DNA of 64,000 bases from the NCBI RefSeq assembly GCF_040639655.1, contig NZ_JBFAAI010000001.1, positions 372,001 through 436,000 on the forward strand, in the 5' to 3' direction. Each line of letters begins with the position of its first letter. Within the stretch, counting starts at the first letter, position 1. The notes beneath the pieces were generated by a model, which saw nothing but the letters and a program-made list of their open reading frames with translations, was not told where the DNA came from and did not search any database. A program made the translations under genes and the position numbers. Shown piece after piece: positions 33,100 to 41,579 of the stretch. The DNA is from Actinoplanes sp040639655 (GTDB taxonomy: Bacteria; Actinomycetota; Actinomycetes; Mycobacteriales; Micromonosporaceae).

Positions 33100-33201
33100 A
33101 CCGCTCGTCAGGAGCCTGCGTTGCCTGCCAGTTCCGCGAGAAATGCGAGAATTGCTACTTTTTGGTGGTACCTCTTGAGCGAGTCTCGGAGGTGACGCCA
33201 C

Positions 33202-34446
33202 ATGAAAGCACCACTGCCCGACAACGAGATCGAGCGGTTGGCCGCGCTCTACTCACTCGACATCCTCGACAGTCCTCCGGAAAAGGACTTCGACGACATC
33301 GTCGCGCTCGCCGCCGGCGTGTGCGAAATGCCGATGTCAGCGGTCAGCCTGGTCGACGCGGATCGTCAGTGGGCGAAGGCCAGCACGGGGGTGGAACTGG
33401 CGGAGACCTCGCGGGATGTGTCGTTCTGCGCCCATGCCATCCTCGACCGCGATCTGATGCTCGTCCCGGACGCCCGCGAGGACGCCCGGTTCGCCGACAA
33501 CCCCGGGGTGACCGCCACGAACGGCATCCGGTTCTACGCCGGGGCGCCGCTGCTGACGACCGACGGGTTCGCGCTCGGCACGCTGTGCGTGATGGACACC
33601 CGGCCACGCCGGCTGGACGTCGAACAGCAACAGGCGCTGCGCGCACTGGCCCGGCAGGTCACCGCACAGCTGGAGCTGCGCCGGTACGCGTTCGCGCTGG
33701 CCAACACGACGGCACGCCTGCAGGAACTGGAACGCCGCAAGGACGATCTGGCCGGGCTGGTCGGCGGAGAACTGCGATCGTCGCTGCGGCTGATGTCGGC
33801 GTACCTGGACCGGCTCGGCGACACCGGCCGTCATGACATGGAGATGGCCGAACTGGTCGGCCGGGCCACAGCGGCGCACGTGCGCGGCTTCCGCGAGCTG
33901 ATCGACCACCTGACCACGATGGCCGACGCCGGGCTGGGCGGGGACAGCCTGCACATGCGGCAGTGCGACCTGACCAGGGTCACCCAGCGGGCGGTGGAGG
34001 CCGTGCGGCCGATCGCGGCCAGCAAGCACATCTGGATCCTCAACCAGGCCGGCGGCCCGTCGCTGCCGATCATCGCCGACCCGGTGCGCCTCGAACAGGT
34101 GCTGACGCACCTGCTGTTCGCGGCGGTCAAGTACACGCCGGAGGGCGGCCGGGTCCGGGTGGGCACGGAGATGGAATCCGGCCCGACGGTACGGCTGGAC
34201 GACATGGACATGCCGGACGGACTCCGTCCCGACCTGTTCCCGCACCTGTACTACGGCGCCATCGCGCACGCCGCGGACGTGCCCGGCCCGGATCGCGGGC
34301 TGGCCGTCGCCAAACGGATCCTCGACGCGCACCACGCCACGGTGGCGCTCTCCGACCGGCCCGGTGACGGCACTTCGCTGCACGTCGTGTTCCCGTACGC
34401 GGAGATGTCCCCGGCCGATCTGATCCGGGACCTGGCGATCGCCTGA
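33202..34446 (+). CDS. GAF protein with a degenerate histidine-kinase core
   Basis: The 414-residue protein starts with a GAF domain (about 1-165) of the type with SFCAHAILDRDLMLVPDA. A HisKA-like region follows (about 175-245), and then an HATPase-like region (about 275-405). The kinase core is damaged: the phospho-His position in the xHELRTPL-type motif reads GGELRSSL (Gly189). The N-box reads HLLFAAVKYTP, with Ala for Asn, and the DxGxG of the G1 box is DMDMPDG. It is therefore probably a pseudokinase or adaptor. GGAGG lies 9 nt before the ATG. No response regulator is adjacent. It is cytosolic. Confidence 0.85.
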   Translation: MKAPLPDNEIERLAALYSLDILDSPPEKDFDDIVALAAGVCEMPMSAVSLVDADRQWAKASTGVELAETSRDVSFCAHAILDRDLMLVPDAREDARFADNPGVTATNGIRFYAGAPLLTTDGFALGTLCVMDTRPRRLDVEQQQALRALARQVTAQLELRRYAFALANTTARLQELERRKDDLAGLVGGELRSSLRLMSAYLDRLGDTGRHDMEMAELVGRATAAHVRGFRELIDHLTTMADAGLGGDSLHMRQCDLTRVTQRAVEAVRPIAASKHIWILNQAGGPSLPIIADPVRLEQVLTHLLFAAVKYTPEGGRVRVGTEMESGPTVRLDDMDMPDGLRPDLFPHLYYGAIAHAADVPGPDRGLAVAKRILDAHHATVALSDRPGDGTSLHVVFPYAEMSPADLIRDLAIA

Positions 34447-34496
34447 CCGGCAACCCGCCCCCGGTCGGCTGCAGTTCGCTCGGGGGCGGGCCGGTC

Positions 34497-36851
34497 TCAG
34501 AGCCGTTCCCGTACGTCGTCCGGCACCACCTGGGACGGCACCGGCGGGGCGACAGCCCGTCCGACCGGCCCTCGGTACGGGTCGTCGCCGGTCGGGGGCC
34601 AGGTGTCCACCACGGGGGCCACCGACGGTGCGGGTGACGGCGCGGGCAGGGCAACCGCGGGCGCGGCTTCGGGGGACGGTGACCGGGGCGCCAGTCCGGT
34701 GCGGTTGAGCTTGTGCCAGCGCAGCCGCCCGCCGGTGAGTGCGGTGGTGGCCGACTGGAGCAGCACCAGGTACATCAGCTGGCGGTAGGCGAACTGCTGC
34801 AACGGCAGTGTGAGCAGGGGCCGGAGCGACTCCCGGTCCATCCGGAACGCCACCACCGCGGTGAACAGCTGCAGGGCGAGCATGCCGAGCCATGCGACGG
34901 CGGTCTCGCGGAGATCCCAGAAGATCAGGCCGTAGACGAGCATGATGTCGACCACCGGGGCGAGCATCGGCAGCCCCAGCCCGAACAGGGCCAGGAACGG
35001 CAGTCCCACACGGCCGAACCGCCCGGACGGCCCGGAGTCGAACAGCGCCTTCCGGTGCTTCCACATCGCCTGCATGGTCCCGTAGCTCCACCGGTACCGC
35101 TGCCGGTAGAGCTGCTCCATCGTGGTCGGTGCCTCGGTCCAGGCCCGGGCCTTCTCCTCGTAGACGACGCGCCAGCCGGCCCGGCAGAACGCCATGGTGA
35201 CGTCGGTGTCCTCGGCCAGGGTCTCGTCGCTGACCCCGCCGACCTGCTGGAGGGCCTGCCGCCGGAACGCGCCGATTGCGCCCGGGACGGTGGGCATGCA
35301 GTTCATCACCTCGTAGAGGCGGCGGTCGAGGTTGAAGCCGATGACGTACTCGATGTGCTGCCAGAGGGCGACCGTGGTCTCCCGGTTGCCGACCTTGACG
35401 TTGCCGGCGACCGCGCCGACCGTGTGATCGGCGAACGGCTGGACCAGCAGCCGCAGCGAGTCCTCCTCGAACACGGTGTCACCGTCGACCATGACGATCA
35501 GGTCGTGCCGGGCCAGGGCCACGCCGGTGTTGAGGGCGTTCGGCTTGCCGCCGTTGGGCACGCGGACCACGCGCACATTGGGCAGGGCCATCCGCTCGAC
35601 GAGATCGGCGGTGCCGTCGGTGGAGCCGTCGTCGACGACGACCACCTCGATCTCGGGGTGGTCGCCGCCGGCCAGTGAGCGGACGGCTGCCTCGATGCCC
35701 TCCTTCTCGTTGTAGGCGGGCACGATCACCGAGACCGGTTCGGTCACCGGTGGGCCCCACTGCCAGCCCGGCTGACGGCGTTGCCGGGCGTGCCGGGTGG
35801 CTAGCAGGAGGAGCAGGAGGGTACGGCCGATGGTCAGCGACCCGACCACGAGGAAGAGGGCGCCGATCACGGTGACCAGGCCGTCGGCGAGGCCCACGGT
35901 CCAGATCAGGGCGGTGCCGCGCCACTGGTCGCCGGCCGGCGCCGGTGGGTTGAGCGGCAGCGGGGCCGGCGCCTCCGTCTTCGCGGCCTGCTCACGGATG
36001 CCCAGGTTGAGGCCCTCGGTGACGGTGGTGAAGCGGTAGCCGCGGGCCTTCATCCGCGGGATGAACTCGTCGAGGGCCGCGACGGTCTGGGCACGGTCGC
36101 CGCCGGCGTCGTGGAACAGGACGACGGCGGACTGATCGCCGGGCGGGGTGGCGTTCTGGATGATTTTCGTCGGCCCGGGGCGCTGCCAGTCGAAACTGTC
36201 CGTGTCGTTGACCACGACCAGATATCCGAGGGCGCCGGCCTCCTTGATCAGCTTCCAGTTGGCGTCGTCGATCGCGGCGTTCCTGGAGGAGTAGGGGAAC
36301 CGCGCCAGGCTGGTGCGTACGCCGGTGGCCTTGGCGATCGCCATCTGGTTCTGGGACAGCTCGAGCTCCCGCCGCCACGGGGCGAGCCGCTGCATGTCCG
36401 GATGGGTGAAGGTGTGCAGGCCGAGTTCGTTGCCGGCCTCGACGACCTGCCGAGCCAGCTCGGGGTGCCGGGCCACCTGCGATCCGACCATGAAGAAGGT
36501 GGCGCGCGCGTCGTGGCGGCGCAGTACCTCGAGCACCTTCGGTGTCCAGGCCGGGTCGGGCCCGTCATCGAAGGTGAGGGCGATGGTGCGGTCCGGCAGC
36601 CGGGTGGTGCTCTCCTGGCCGCCGGTGGTGTTGATGATCGGCCCGCCGCGCAGCACGGCGGCGGGCACTCCGGCCTGGTCGCCGACTCCGGTCTCGACGT
36701 GGTCGCCGGTGAACTCGGCGTTGATGTAGGCCTGCACGATCAGCACCGCCACAAAGGACCCGGCGAGCAGGACACCGAGGAGCACCCGCGGTCGCGGCAG
36801 GATGCGGCGCCGTACGGCAGGCCGGGCCCGGCGGCCGGTTCGGGCACTCAT
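34497..36851 (-). CDS. Polysaccharide deacetylase-glycosyltransferase 2 fusion
   Basis: The 784-residue protein has one membrane helix (about 22-42), then an extracytoplasmic NodB deacetylase domain (about 85-280) with TFDDG (93-97), HTFTH, the RFPY motif and LFHD. A family-2 glycosyltransferase with DDGSTDGT, DGD, ED and the RQRYRW motif follows, between membrane helices (about 375-720). The C-terminus is Pro/Ala-rich. It resembles poly-N-acetylglucosamine or hyaluronan-type synthases joined to their own deacetylase, making and trimming a surface polymer. It overlaps the upstream Pro-rich protein gene by 4 bp. Confidence 0.9.
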   Translation of the reverse strand: MSARTGRRARPAVRRRILPRPRVLLGVLLAGSFVAVLIVQAYINAEFTGDHVETGVGDQAGVPAAVLRGGPIINTTGGQESTTRLPDRTIALTFDDGPDPAWTPKVLEVLRRHDARATFFMVGSQVARHPELARQVVEAGNELGLHTFTHPDMQRLAPWRRELELSQNQMAIAKATGVRTSLARFPYSSRNAAIDDANWKLIKEAGALGYLVVVNDTDSFDWQRPGPTKIIQNATPPGDQSAVVLFHDAGGDRAQTVAALDEFIPRMKARGYRFTTVTEGLNLGIREQAAKTEAPAPLPLNPPAPAGDQWRGTALIWTVGLADGLVTVIGALFLVVGSLTIGRTLLLLLLATRHARQRRQPGWQWGPPVTEPVSVIVPAYNEKEGIEAAVRSLAGGDHPEIEVVVVDDGSTDGTADLVERMALPNVRVVRVPNGGKPNALNTGVALARHDLIVMVDGDTVFEEDSLRLLVQPFADHTVGAVAGNVKVGNRETTVALWQHIEYVIGFNLDRRLYEVMNCMPTVPGAIGAFRRQALQQVGGVSDETLAEDTDVTMAFCRAGWRVVYEEKARAWTEAPTTMEQLYRQRYRWSYGTMQAMWKHRKALFDSGPSGRFGRVGLPFLALFGLGLPMLAPVVDIMLVYGLIFWDLRETAVAWLGMLALQLFTAVVAFRMDRESLRPLLTLPLQQFAYRQLMYLVLLQSATTALTGGRLRWHKLNRTGLAPRSPSPEAAPAVALPAPSPAPSVAPVVDTWPPTGDDPYRGPVGRAVAPPVPSQVVPDDVRERL

Positions 36852-37564
36852 GGCGCGGCCCGGGTGCTGGGTGCGGCCGTGTCCGCGGGGTGGTCCTCGG
36901 CGGGCGGTTGCGACGGGACCGGCGTGTCCGCGCGATCGGTGGTGACCCCCGGGGCCGGGATGATGTCGTCCGGCACGGGTCCGCCGCCGCCGGTGCCGCC
37001 GGTGTCCGGCTTCTCCACCACGGGCGGCGGGACCGGGGCGACAGGTGTGCCGGAGCCGGGGCCGGGCTTCGGTTGCTGACTCACGGTTGCGGACTCGACC
37101 GGTTTGGTTACCGGCCCTGCCGGCGAGCGGGACGGTGACGGGCTGGGGCTCGGTGACTTCGTGGTTCTGCCGGATGTCCGTGGCGAGGCTGACGTGGACC
37201 GGCGCGGGCCGGTGGCGTTGCGCTGCGTCGACTCGACGACCGGCCGGGCCGTGGTGGCGCTCGGCGACGGTTGCGGCGTGCGGGCGGGCGGCCGGGTGGG
37301 TTGCTGGTCCTCGGATTCTTCGTCGAGGACGGGGAACGGCAGCACGGCGCTCGAGCTGACCGGTCCGCCGGCGAGACTGACGCTGACCAGGCCACCGTAG
37401 GCGACCAGGAGCGCGCCGAAGGCCATGGCGAAGCCCCGGAGGACTCGGCTGCGTCGTCCGGTGGAGTCCACGAACACCGGCGCGGGCTCCGGTACGGCGA
37501 TCACTTCCGTCTCGGGGGAGTGATCGTCGTCGTGGTGCGGGGTCTTGGGCTCCTGCGAAGTCAC
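36848..37564 (-). CDS. Membrane-anchored proline/threonine-rich protein
   Basis: The protein is about 238 residues. A cytosolic 40-residue N-terminus (rich in acidic residues and Pro) leads to one membrane helix (about 46-66). A long, disordered extracellular tail of Pro, Ser and Thr follows, with repeats such as KSPSPSPSPSRSP. It is likely a substrate for O-mannosylation (inference). It is coupled by 4 bp to the deacetylase-glycosyltransferase gene, so it probably works with it, for example as a scaffold or wall spacer. GTG start at 37564 is a guess without a clear ribosome-binding site. Confidence 0.75.
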   Translation of the reverse strand: MTSQEPKTPHHDDDHSPETEVIAVPEPAPVFVDSTGRRSRVLRGFAMAFGALLVAYGGLVSVSLAGGPVSSSAVLPFPVLDEESEDQQPTRPPARTPQPSPSATTARPVVESTQRNATGPRRSTSASPRTSGRTTKSPSPSPSPSRSPAGPVTKPVESATVSQQPKPGPGSGTPVAPVPPPVVEKPDTGGTGGGGPVPDDIIPAPGVTTDRADTPVPSQPPAEDHPADTAAPSTRAAP

Positions 37565-37835
37565 GCGGCGAAGCTTAAGAACATTTATCGCGATCTTGGC
37601 GTAGATCACTCACAAGGGTGACACACCGCTGATTACATGAAATAGGACGAAATGGCGACGCGCGGGTTTGGGCCGGTGGAGTCCGGTGTGCCGGTTCCGT
37701 CACGCCATTCGACTGAGCTGCTGTGCGGCGCGAAAACAAATGAGGTTACGCGGTTTTGCCAGCCAATTCGTTGTCGCATTTCCGACTGAATTGCCGAGCA
37801 AATCTCGCGAAGCGATACGGGAGATAAGTGAGGTT

Positions 37836-37990
37836 AGAGCTTAATGTCCGAATATCTGGGATGGTGGGAGCGACGCGACAATCTGGGGCCGGCACCCGTT
37901 GTGCGGGACATCTCCGCTCGTTAAGCTCTTCTTGCGCGCCCCAATCGCCCGCTTCCCCCGTGGCAGGCGATCGGGGCGCGCCCTTTCGTT
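37836..37990 (+). ncRNA. Candidate structured RNA of unknown class
   Basis: The region 37565-38003 has no supported gene. Perfect 9-bp arms AGAGCTTAA (37836-37844) and TTAAGCTCT (37921-37929) could close a 94-nt structure. Inside, TGTCC pairs with GGACA, and CGC-ACAA pairs with TTGTGCG around one bulge. A GC-rich terminator hairpin (37934-37981) with a short T-tract follows on the plus strand. No plus-strand gene follows, so a free small RNA is more likely than a riboswitch. On the minus strand it would lie in the distal leader of the Pro-rich gene. It matches no RNA family I recognise. Confidence 0.4.
37934..37981. terminator. Strong terminator hairpin after pmt / candidate RNA
   Basis: GCGCGCCCC pairs with GGGGCGCGC, extended by ATCGCC/GGCGAT after one mismatch. 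On the plus strand CCCTTTCGTTT follows, giving the better intrinsic terminator. On the minus strand it lies 22 nt after the pmt stop codon and may serve that gene too. Confidence 0.75.
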
Positions 37991-38003
37991 TCTGTGGATC
38001 TCG

Positions 38004-39587
38004 CTAGATCCAGCGGCCGCCAAGCCACATGCGTACCGACCAATCGTCGTACGGCATGAGCGTGCCCACGAAAACCGGGTAGAAGTAGGCGAAACACAGC
38101 GCAACCAGGACGACGTAGGTGGACACCACGACCGTGCCCACCAACTGCCGGTCGGTCCGCGCCGCGCCGACCGCCATCCCGCTCTTCGGCGTCATGATCG
38201 CCCCGAGGACGTACACCACCGCGAGGATCAGGAACGGCAGCGCCGGCATCGCGTAGAACGCGAACATCGTCCGGCCGTCCTTGACCGCGAAGTAGAACCA
38301 CGGCAGCAGCCCGGCGACGACCCCGGTCATGATCGCGTAGGCCCGCCAGTCCCGCCGCGCGATGCCGAACCAGGCCAGCGCGCCCAGCGCCGGCAGGAAC
38401 GACCACCACAGGATCGGCGTGCCGACCAGCAGAATCTCGGCGGCGCAGCTGGGCGCCCCGCAGGTGCCGGCGGACGACCAGTAGAACGCCACCGGCCGCC
38501 CCAGCAGCAGCCACTGCCACGGCCACGACTGGTAGGTGTGCCGCTGCGTCAGGCCGGTGTGGAACTTGAACGCTTCCTCGTGGTAGTGGATCAGATTGAG
38601 CAGCGGCCCGATGACCGGCGGCTCGCTCCAGCCGTTGTCGGCCCGGTAGTGCCGGAAGTAGCCGTGGTCGGTGACGAACCAGCCGGTCCAGCTCGCCAGG
38701 TACACCAGGACGATCAGGCCGAAGGTGAGCACCAGCCAGCCGATGTCACCGAGGATCCCGGCGATGATCGGCCCGCGCACGCCGGCGGACCGGCGGGCCT
38801 GAGCGCGCCAGACGAACACCATCGCGGCGAAGAACGGGGCGAAGAACAGGGCGCTCCACTTGACGCTGCACGCCATCCCGAAGCAGACGCCGGAGACCAG
38901 CAGCCACCACGGCACGAACCGCGGGATGTGCGGGGTCGCGGACGGGTCGTAGCCCCGCTCCAGCGCCCGCTGCCAGCTGCGCCGGTAGTGGTCGCGGTCC
39001 AGCACCATCGCGGCGAACGCCATCAGGATGAACAGGCCGACGAAGATGTCCAGCAGCGACGTGCGCGACAGCACCAGCTGGAATCCGTCGAGCGCCATCA
39101 GCAGACCGGCGATCCCGGCCAGCACGATCGAGCGGAACAGCCGGTAGGCGAGCCGGATCAGGATCAGCACCATCAGCGTGCCGGCGACCGCGGTGGAGAA
39201 CCGCCAGCCCATCTCGGTGTTGCCGTAGATCATCTCGCCGAGCGCGATGAGCCACTTGCCCAGCGGTGGGTGCACCACGTACGCGGCGCCGTTGCTCTTC
39301 TCGTCCCACTCGACGCCGTACTGCAGCATGTCCCATGCGTCGGTCGGGTAGTACACCTCGTCGAAGATGTATCCCTTGGGCCGGTCGACCCCGGCGAACC
39401 GCAGGATCCCGGCCGCCAGGGTGATGATGGCGGTGACAAGCCACGAGTACGGGTCGAACCGCCGGTCCAGCGTCGACAGGCGCCGCCGGACCACCGCTGG
39501 GAGGACCCGTATGCCCGGGGACGACTCCGCCCCGGTGGGGGAGTCCGCGGTGGTGAGTTCTGTCTCAGCTGTGGCCGCCGTCGTCAC
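38004..39587 (-). CDS. pmt: Protein O-mannosyltransferase
   Basis: The 527-residue protein is a PMT/GT39 enzyme with about eleven membrane helices. It has the N-terminal acidic motif GYIFDEVYYPTDAWDML and the later EEAFKFHTGL. It transfers mannose from polyprenyl phosphate to Ser/Thr of exported proteins. It is divergent from rsmI, as in Rv1002c/Rv1003. The GTG at 39587 lies 6 nt from a TACGAT -10 element (leaderless). The frame stays open upstream to 40178 but that part is antisense to rsmI and not PMT-like. Confidence 0.94.
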   Translation of the reverse strand: MTTAATAETELTTADSPTGAESSPGIRVLPAVVRRRLSTLDRRFDPYSWLVTAIITLAAGILRFAGVDRPKGYIFDEVYYPTDAWDMLQYGVEWDEKSNGAAYVVHPPLGKWLIALGEMIYGNTEMGWRFSTAVAGTLMVLILIRLAYRLFRSIVLAGIAGLLMALDGFQLVLSRTSLLDIFVGLFILMAFAAMVLDRDHYRRSWQRALERGYDPSATPHIPRFVPWWLLVSGVCFGMACSVKWSALFFAPFFAAMVFVWRAQARRSAGVRGPIIAGILGDIGWLVLTFGLIVLVYLASWTGWFVTDHGYFRHYRADNGWSEPPVIGPLLNLIHYHEEAFKFHTGLTQRHTYQSWPWQWLLLGRPVAFYWSSAGTCGAPSCAAEILLVGTPILWWSFLPALGALAWFGIARRDWRAYAIMTGVVAGLLPWFYFAVKDGRTMFAFYAMPALPFLILAVVYVLGAIMTPKSGMAVGAARTDRQLVGTVVVSTYVVLVALCFAYFYPVFVGTLMPYDDWSVRMWLGGRWI

Positions 39588-39593
39588 CCCGCG

Positions 39594-39599
39594 ATCGTA
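39594..39599 (-). promoter_or_regulatory. -10 element of leaderless pmt
   Basis: TACGAT on the minus strand ends 6 nt before the GTG at 39587. Confidence 0.5.
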
Positions 39600-39662
39600 G
39601 GCCCAGTCGCTGAGAACCGACGCCCGCCGTCGGCGCGTCCTGGCATGTGATGGACTTTTCCG

Positions 39663-40520
39663 ATGCCTGATGCAGAACAAGCCGGTGGACGCGTCGTCCT
39701 GGCGGGCGCGCCGCTGGGTAACACCGGCGACGCCTCGACGCGGCTGCGCGAGGTCCTGGCCTCGGCGGATGTCGTCGCCGCGGAGGACACCCGGCGCCTG
39801 GCCCGGCTCGCCAAGGACCTCGGCGTCACGGTGCGCGGGCGGGTCGTCTCCTACTTCGAGGGCAACGACGAACGGCGTACACCCGAACTCGTCGAGGCCC
39901 TGCGGTCCGGCGCCGTCGTCGCCGTAGTGACCGACGGTGGCATGCCGAGTGTCTCCGACCCCGGGTACCGGCTGGTCCGTGCCGCGCTGGACGCCGGGTT
40001 CCCGGTGACCGCCGCGCCCGGCCCGAGCGCGGTGACCACCGCGCTCGCGCTGTCCGGCCTGCCCAGCGACCGTTTCGTCTTCGAGGGCTTCCTGCCGCGC
40101 TCCGGGTCGGGCCGCCGGTCCCGGTTGCGCGAGCTCGCGGCCGAGCCCCGCACGCTCGTCTTCTTCGAGGCCCCGCACCGGATCAAGGGTGCGCTCGAGG
40201 ATCTGGCGTCGGTCTTCGGCGCGGACCGGCCGGCCGCCGTCTGCCGGGAGCTGACCAAGACGTACGAGGAGATCCGCCGCGACACCCTCGGGGCGCTGGC
40301 CGAGGGCGCGGCGCAGGATCCGCCGCGCGGCGAGATCACCCTGGTGGTGGCGGGTGCGCCGGCCGGACCGCCGGCGCAGCCCGCCGACGACGAGCTACGG
40401 GAGGCGGTGGCCCGGCGCGAGGCCGGCGGGGAGAGCCGGCGGGACGCGATCCAAGCCGTCGCCGATGCCTACGGTCTGCGCAGGCGTGCGGTCTACACCC
40501 TGGTCCACGAGAAAGCCTGA
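39663..40520 (+). CDS. rsmI: 16S rRNA (cytidine(1402)-2'-O)-methyltransferase
   Basis: The 285-residue protein has the RsmI signatures GAPLGNTGDAS, AEDTRRLARL and TDGGMPSVSDPGYRLVRAA (given as VTDGGMPSVSDPGYRLVR). It 2'-O-methylates C1402 of 16S rRNA. Divergent from pmt. Start ATG at 39663; no strong ribosome-binding site is visible. Confidence 0.95.
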   Translation: MPDAEQAGGRVVLAGAPLGNTGDASTRLREVLASADVVAAEDTRRLARLAKDLGVTVRGRVVSYFEGNDERRTPELVEALRSGAVVAVVTDGGMPSVSDPGYRLVRAALDAGFPVTAAPGPSAVTTALALSGLPSDRFVFEGFLPRSGSGRRSRLRELAAEPRTLVFFEAPHRIKGALEDLASVFGADRPAAVCRELTKTYEEIRRDTLGALAEGAAQDPPRGEITLVVAGAPAGPPAQPADDELREAVARREAGGESRRDAIQAVADAYGLRRRAVYTLVHEKA

Positions 40521-40525
40521 CCTGA

Positions 40526-41446
40526 TCAGTACGCCGAGACGAGGAACCCGCCGAGCAGCAGGATCGGTCCGAGGAAACTGGCGATCGTGGCCGACCGCCG
40601 GGTGGGCCGGGACGGCAGCCGCCGTGCCCCGGTCGCCTCAGCGATGCCGTAACCGCAGATCAGCACGAGCAGGAAGCCGAGTCCCCAGCGCAGGTGCATG
40701 AGAGGCCCGGCCGGGGCGGTGTAGGCCTGGCCGCTGTCGGCGCTCACCATCCGGGCCGGTGAGACGGCGCCGGGATGCCGCCGGTCGCCGGTGATGCCGA
40801 GCAGCGTCACCGGGGACACCGCGAAGTTCCCGTCGGCGGTGGCGAACCGGCCGGTGCAGCGCTGGGTCAGGCCGTCGCCCTGGCAGTGGGCCGTCGTCGC
40901 GTACCCGTGTTTCCCGTGCCCGGCCGCCAGCCAGAACGGTTCCGCGCTGACCCAGCCGAAGAAGGCCGCCACCAGGCTGAGCACCACCAGGCAGAACAGT
41001 GCGGCCAGCGGGTTGTGGGCCGGTGGGCGGCGGCGCCGGCCGGGCGGCCGGTCGGTTCCGGTGGTCTCGGCGGCGGCCCGTTCCTCCTCGCTGAGCCAGA
41101 ACGGCGAGTTCTCCATCCGTTCCAGCCGGGCCTCGATCTCGGGCTCGCCCAGCACCTCAGGGAGCGGTGTGACGCCCGGCCGGGCGAGCCGCTCCGGCTC
41201 GATGATCATCAGTTCGCCGGCGGTGGCCAGCCGCGAGCCCCCGGGTGGCTCGACGGCCGGTGGTTCGGCGAGGTGCTCGGTGAGGTCACGGACCCCGGCG
41301 GCGTGGGCGGCGGCGATGGGCGGGCCGGCGTCGGGCTCGTCCCGGCCGGTCTCCCCGCGCCACCAGGCGCCCTCGGGGTCGGACAGAATCCAGGGGTTGA
41401 CCTGGTCGCCAGGCGTTTCCCCTGGTTGCGGCACGTTTCCGGTCAC
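40526..41446 (-). CDS. Hypothetical membrane protein with acidic N-terminus
   Basis: The 306-residue protein has a long hydrophilic N-terminus (1-145, rich in Glu and Pro, including PEIEARLERMENSPFWLSEEE, shown as ARLERMENSPFWLSEEE). Then come one helix (about 148-172), an extracytoplasmic segment with two cysteines (ATTAHCQGDGLTQRC), and two more helices (about 240-260, 285-304). No family is recognised. It converges tightly with rsmI (5 nt between stops) and is divergent from metG. GTG start at 41446. Confidence 0.72.
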   Translation of the reverse strand: MTGNVPQPGETPGDQVNPWILSDPEGAWWRGETGRDEPDAGPPIAAAHAAGVRDLTEHLAEPPAVEPPGGSRLATAGELMIIEPERLARPGVTPLPEVLGEPEIEARLERMENSPFWLSEEERAAAETTGTDRPPGRRRRPPAHNPLAALFCLVVLSLVAAFFGWVSAEPFWLAAGHGKHGYATTAHCQGDGLTQRCTGRFATADGNFAVSPVTLLGITGDRRHPGAVSPARMVSADSGQAYTAPAGPLMHLRWGLGFLLVLICGYGIAEATGARRLPSRPTRRSATIASFLGPILLLGGFLVSAY

Positions 41447-41565
41447 CTGCTCATTGAACGCCCGAGGCCTGCGGTGAGCACGTCACTGATGGGGCGTGTC
41501 GGGACAAATCGGCATACCGCGCGTGGGAGGCGGCAATCCGTTCGCGGGCCGCCCCGAGCGGTCAC

Positions 41566-41571
41566 TACGCT
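41566..41571 (+). promoter_or_regulatory. -10 element of leaderless metG
   Basis: TACGCT (TANNNT) ends 8 nt before the ATG at 41580 and there is no ribosome-binding site. It supports 41580 over upstream in-frame starts. Confidence 0.5.
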
Positions 41572-41579
41572 TGTACGTC

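Noticed and set aside
37836..37929. Cyclic di-AMP (ydaO) or cyclic di-GMP riboswitch
   Set aside because: The conserved cores of these classes that I know are not present; only the short GCTTAA string is shared with ydaO.
37899..39650. Long plus-strand open frame of about 580 codons opposite pmt
   Set aside because: It is the complement of a clear membrane protein and has Arg/Pro/Asp/Gln-rich low-complexity composition; such frames arise from GC-biased third positions.
39588..40178. N-terminal extension of the pmt frame
   Set aside because: It is antisense to rsmI and not hydrophobic or PMT-like; the GTG at 39587 has a -10 element.
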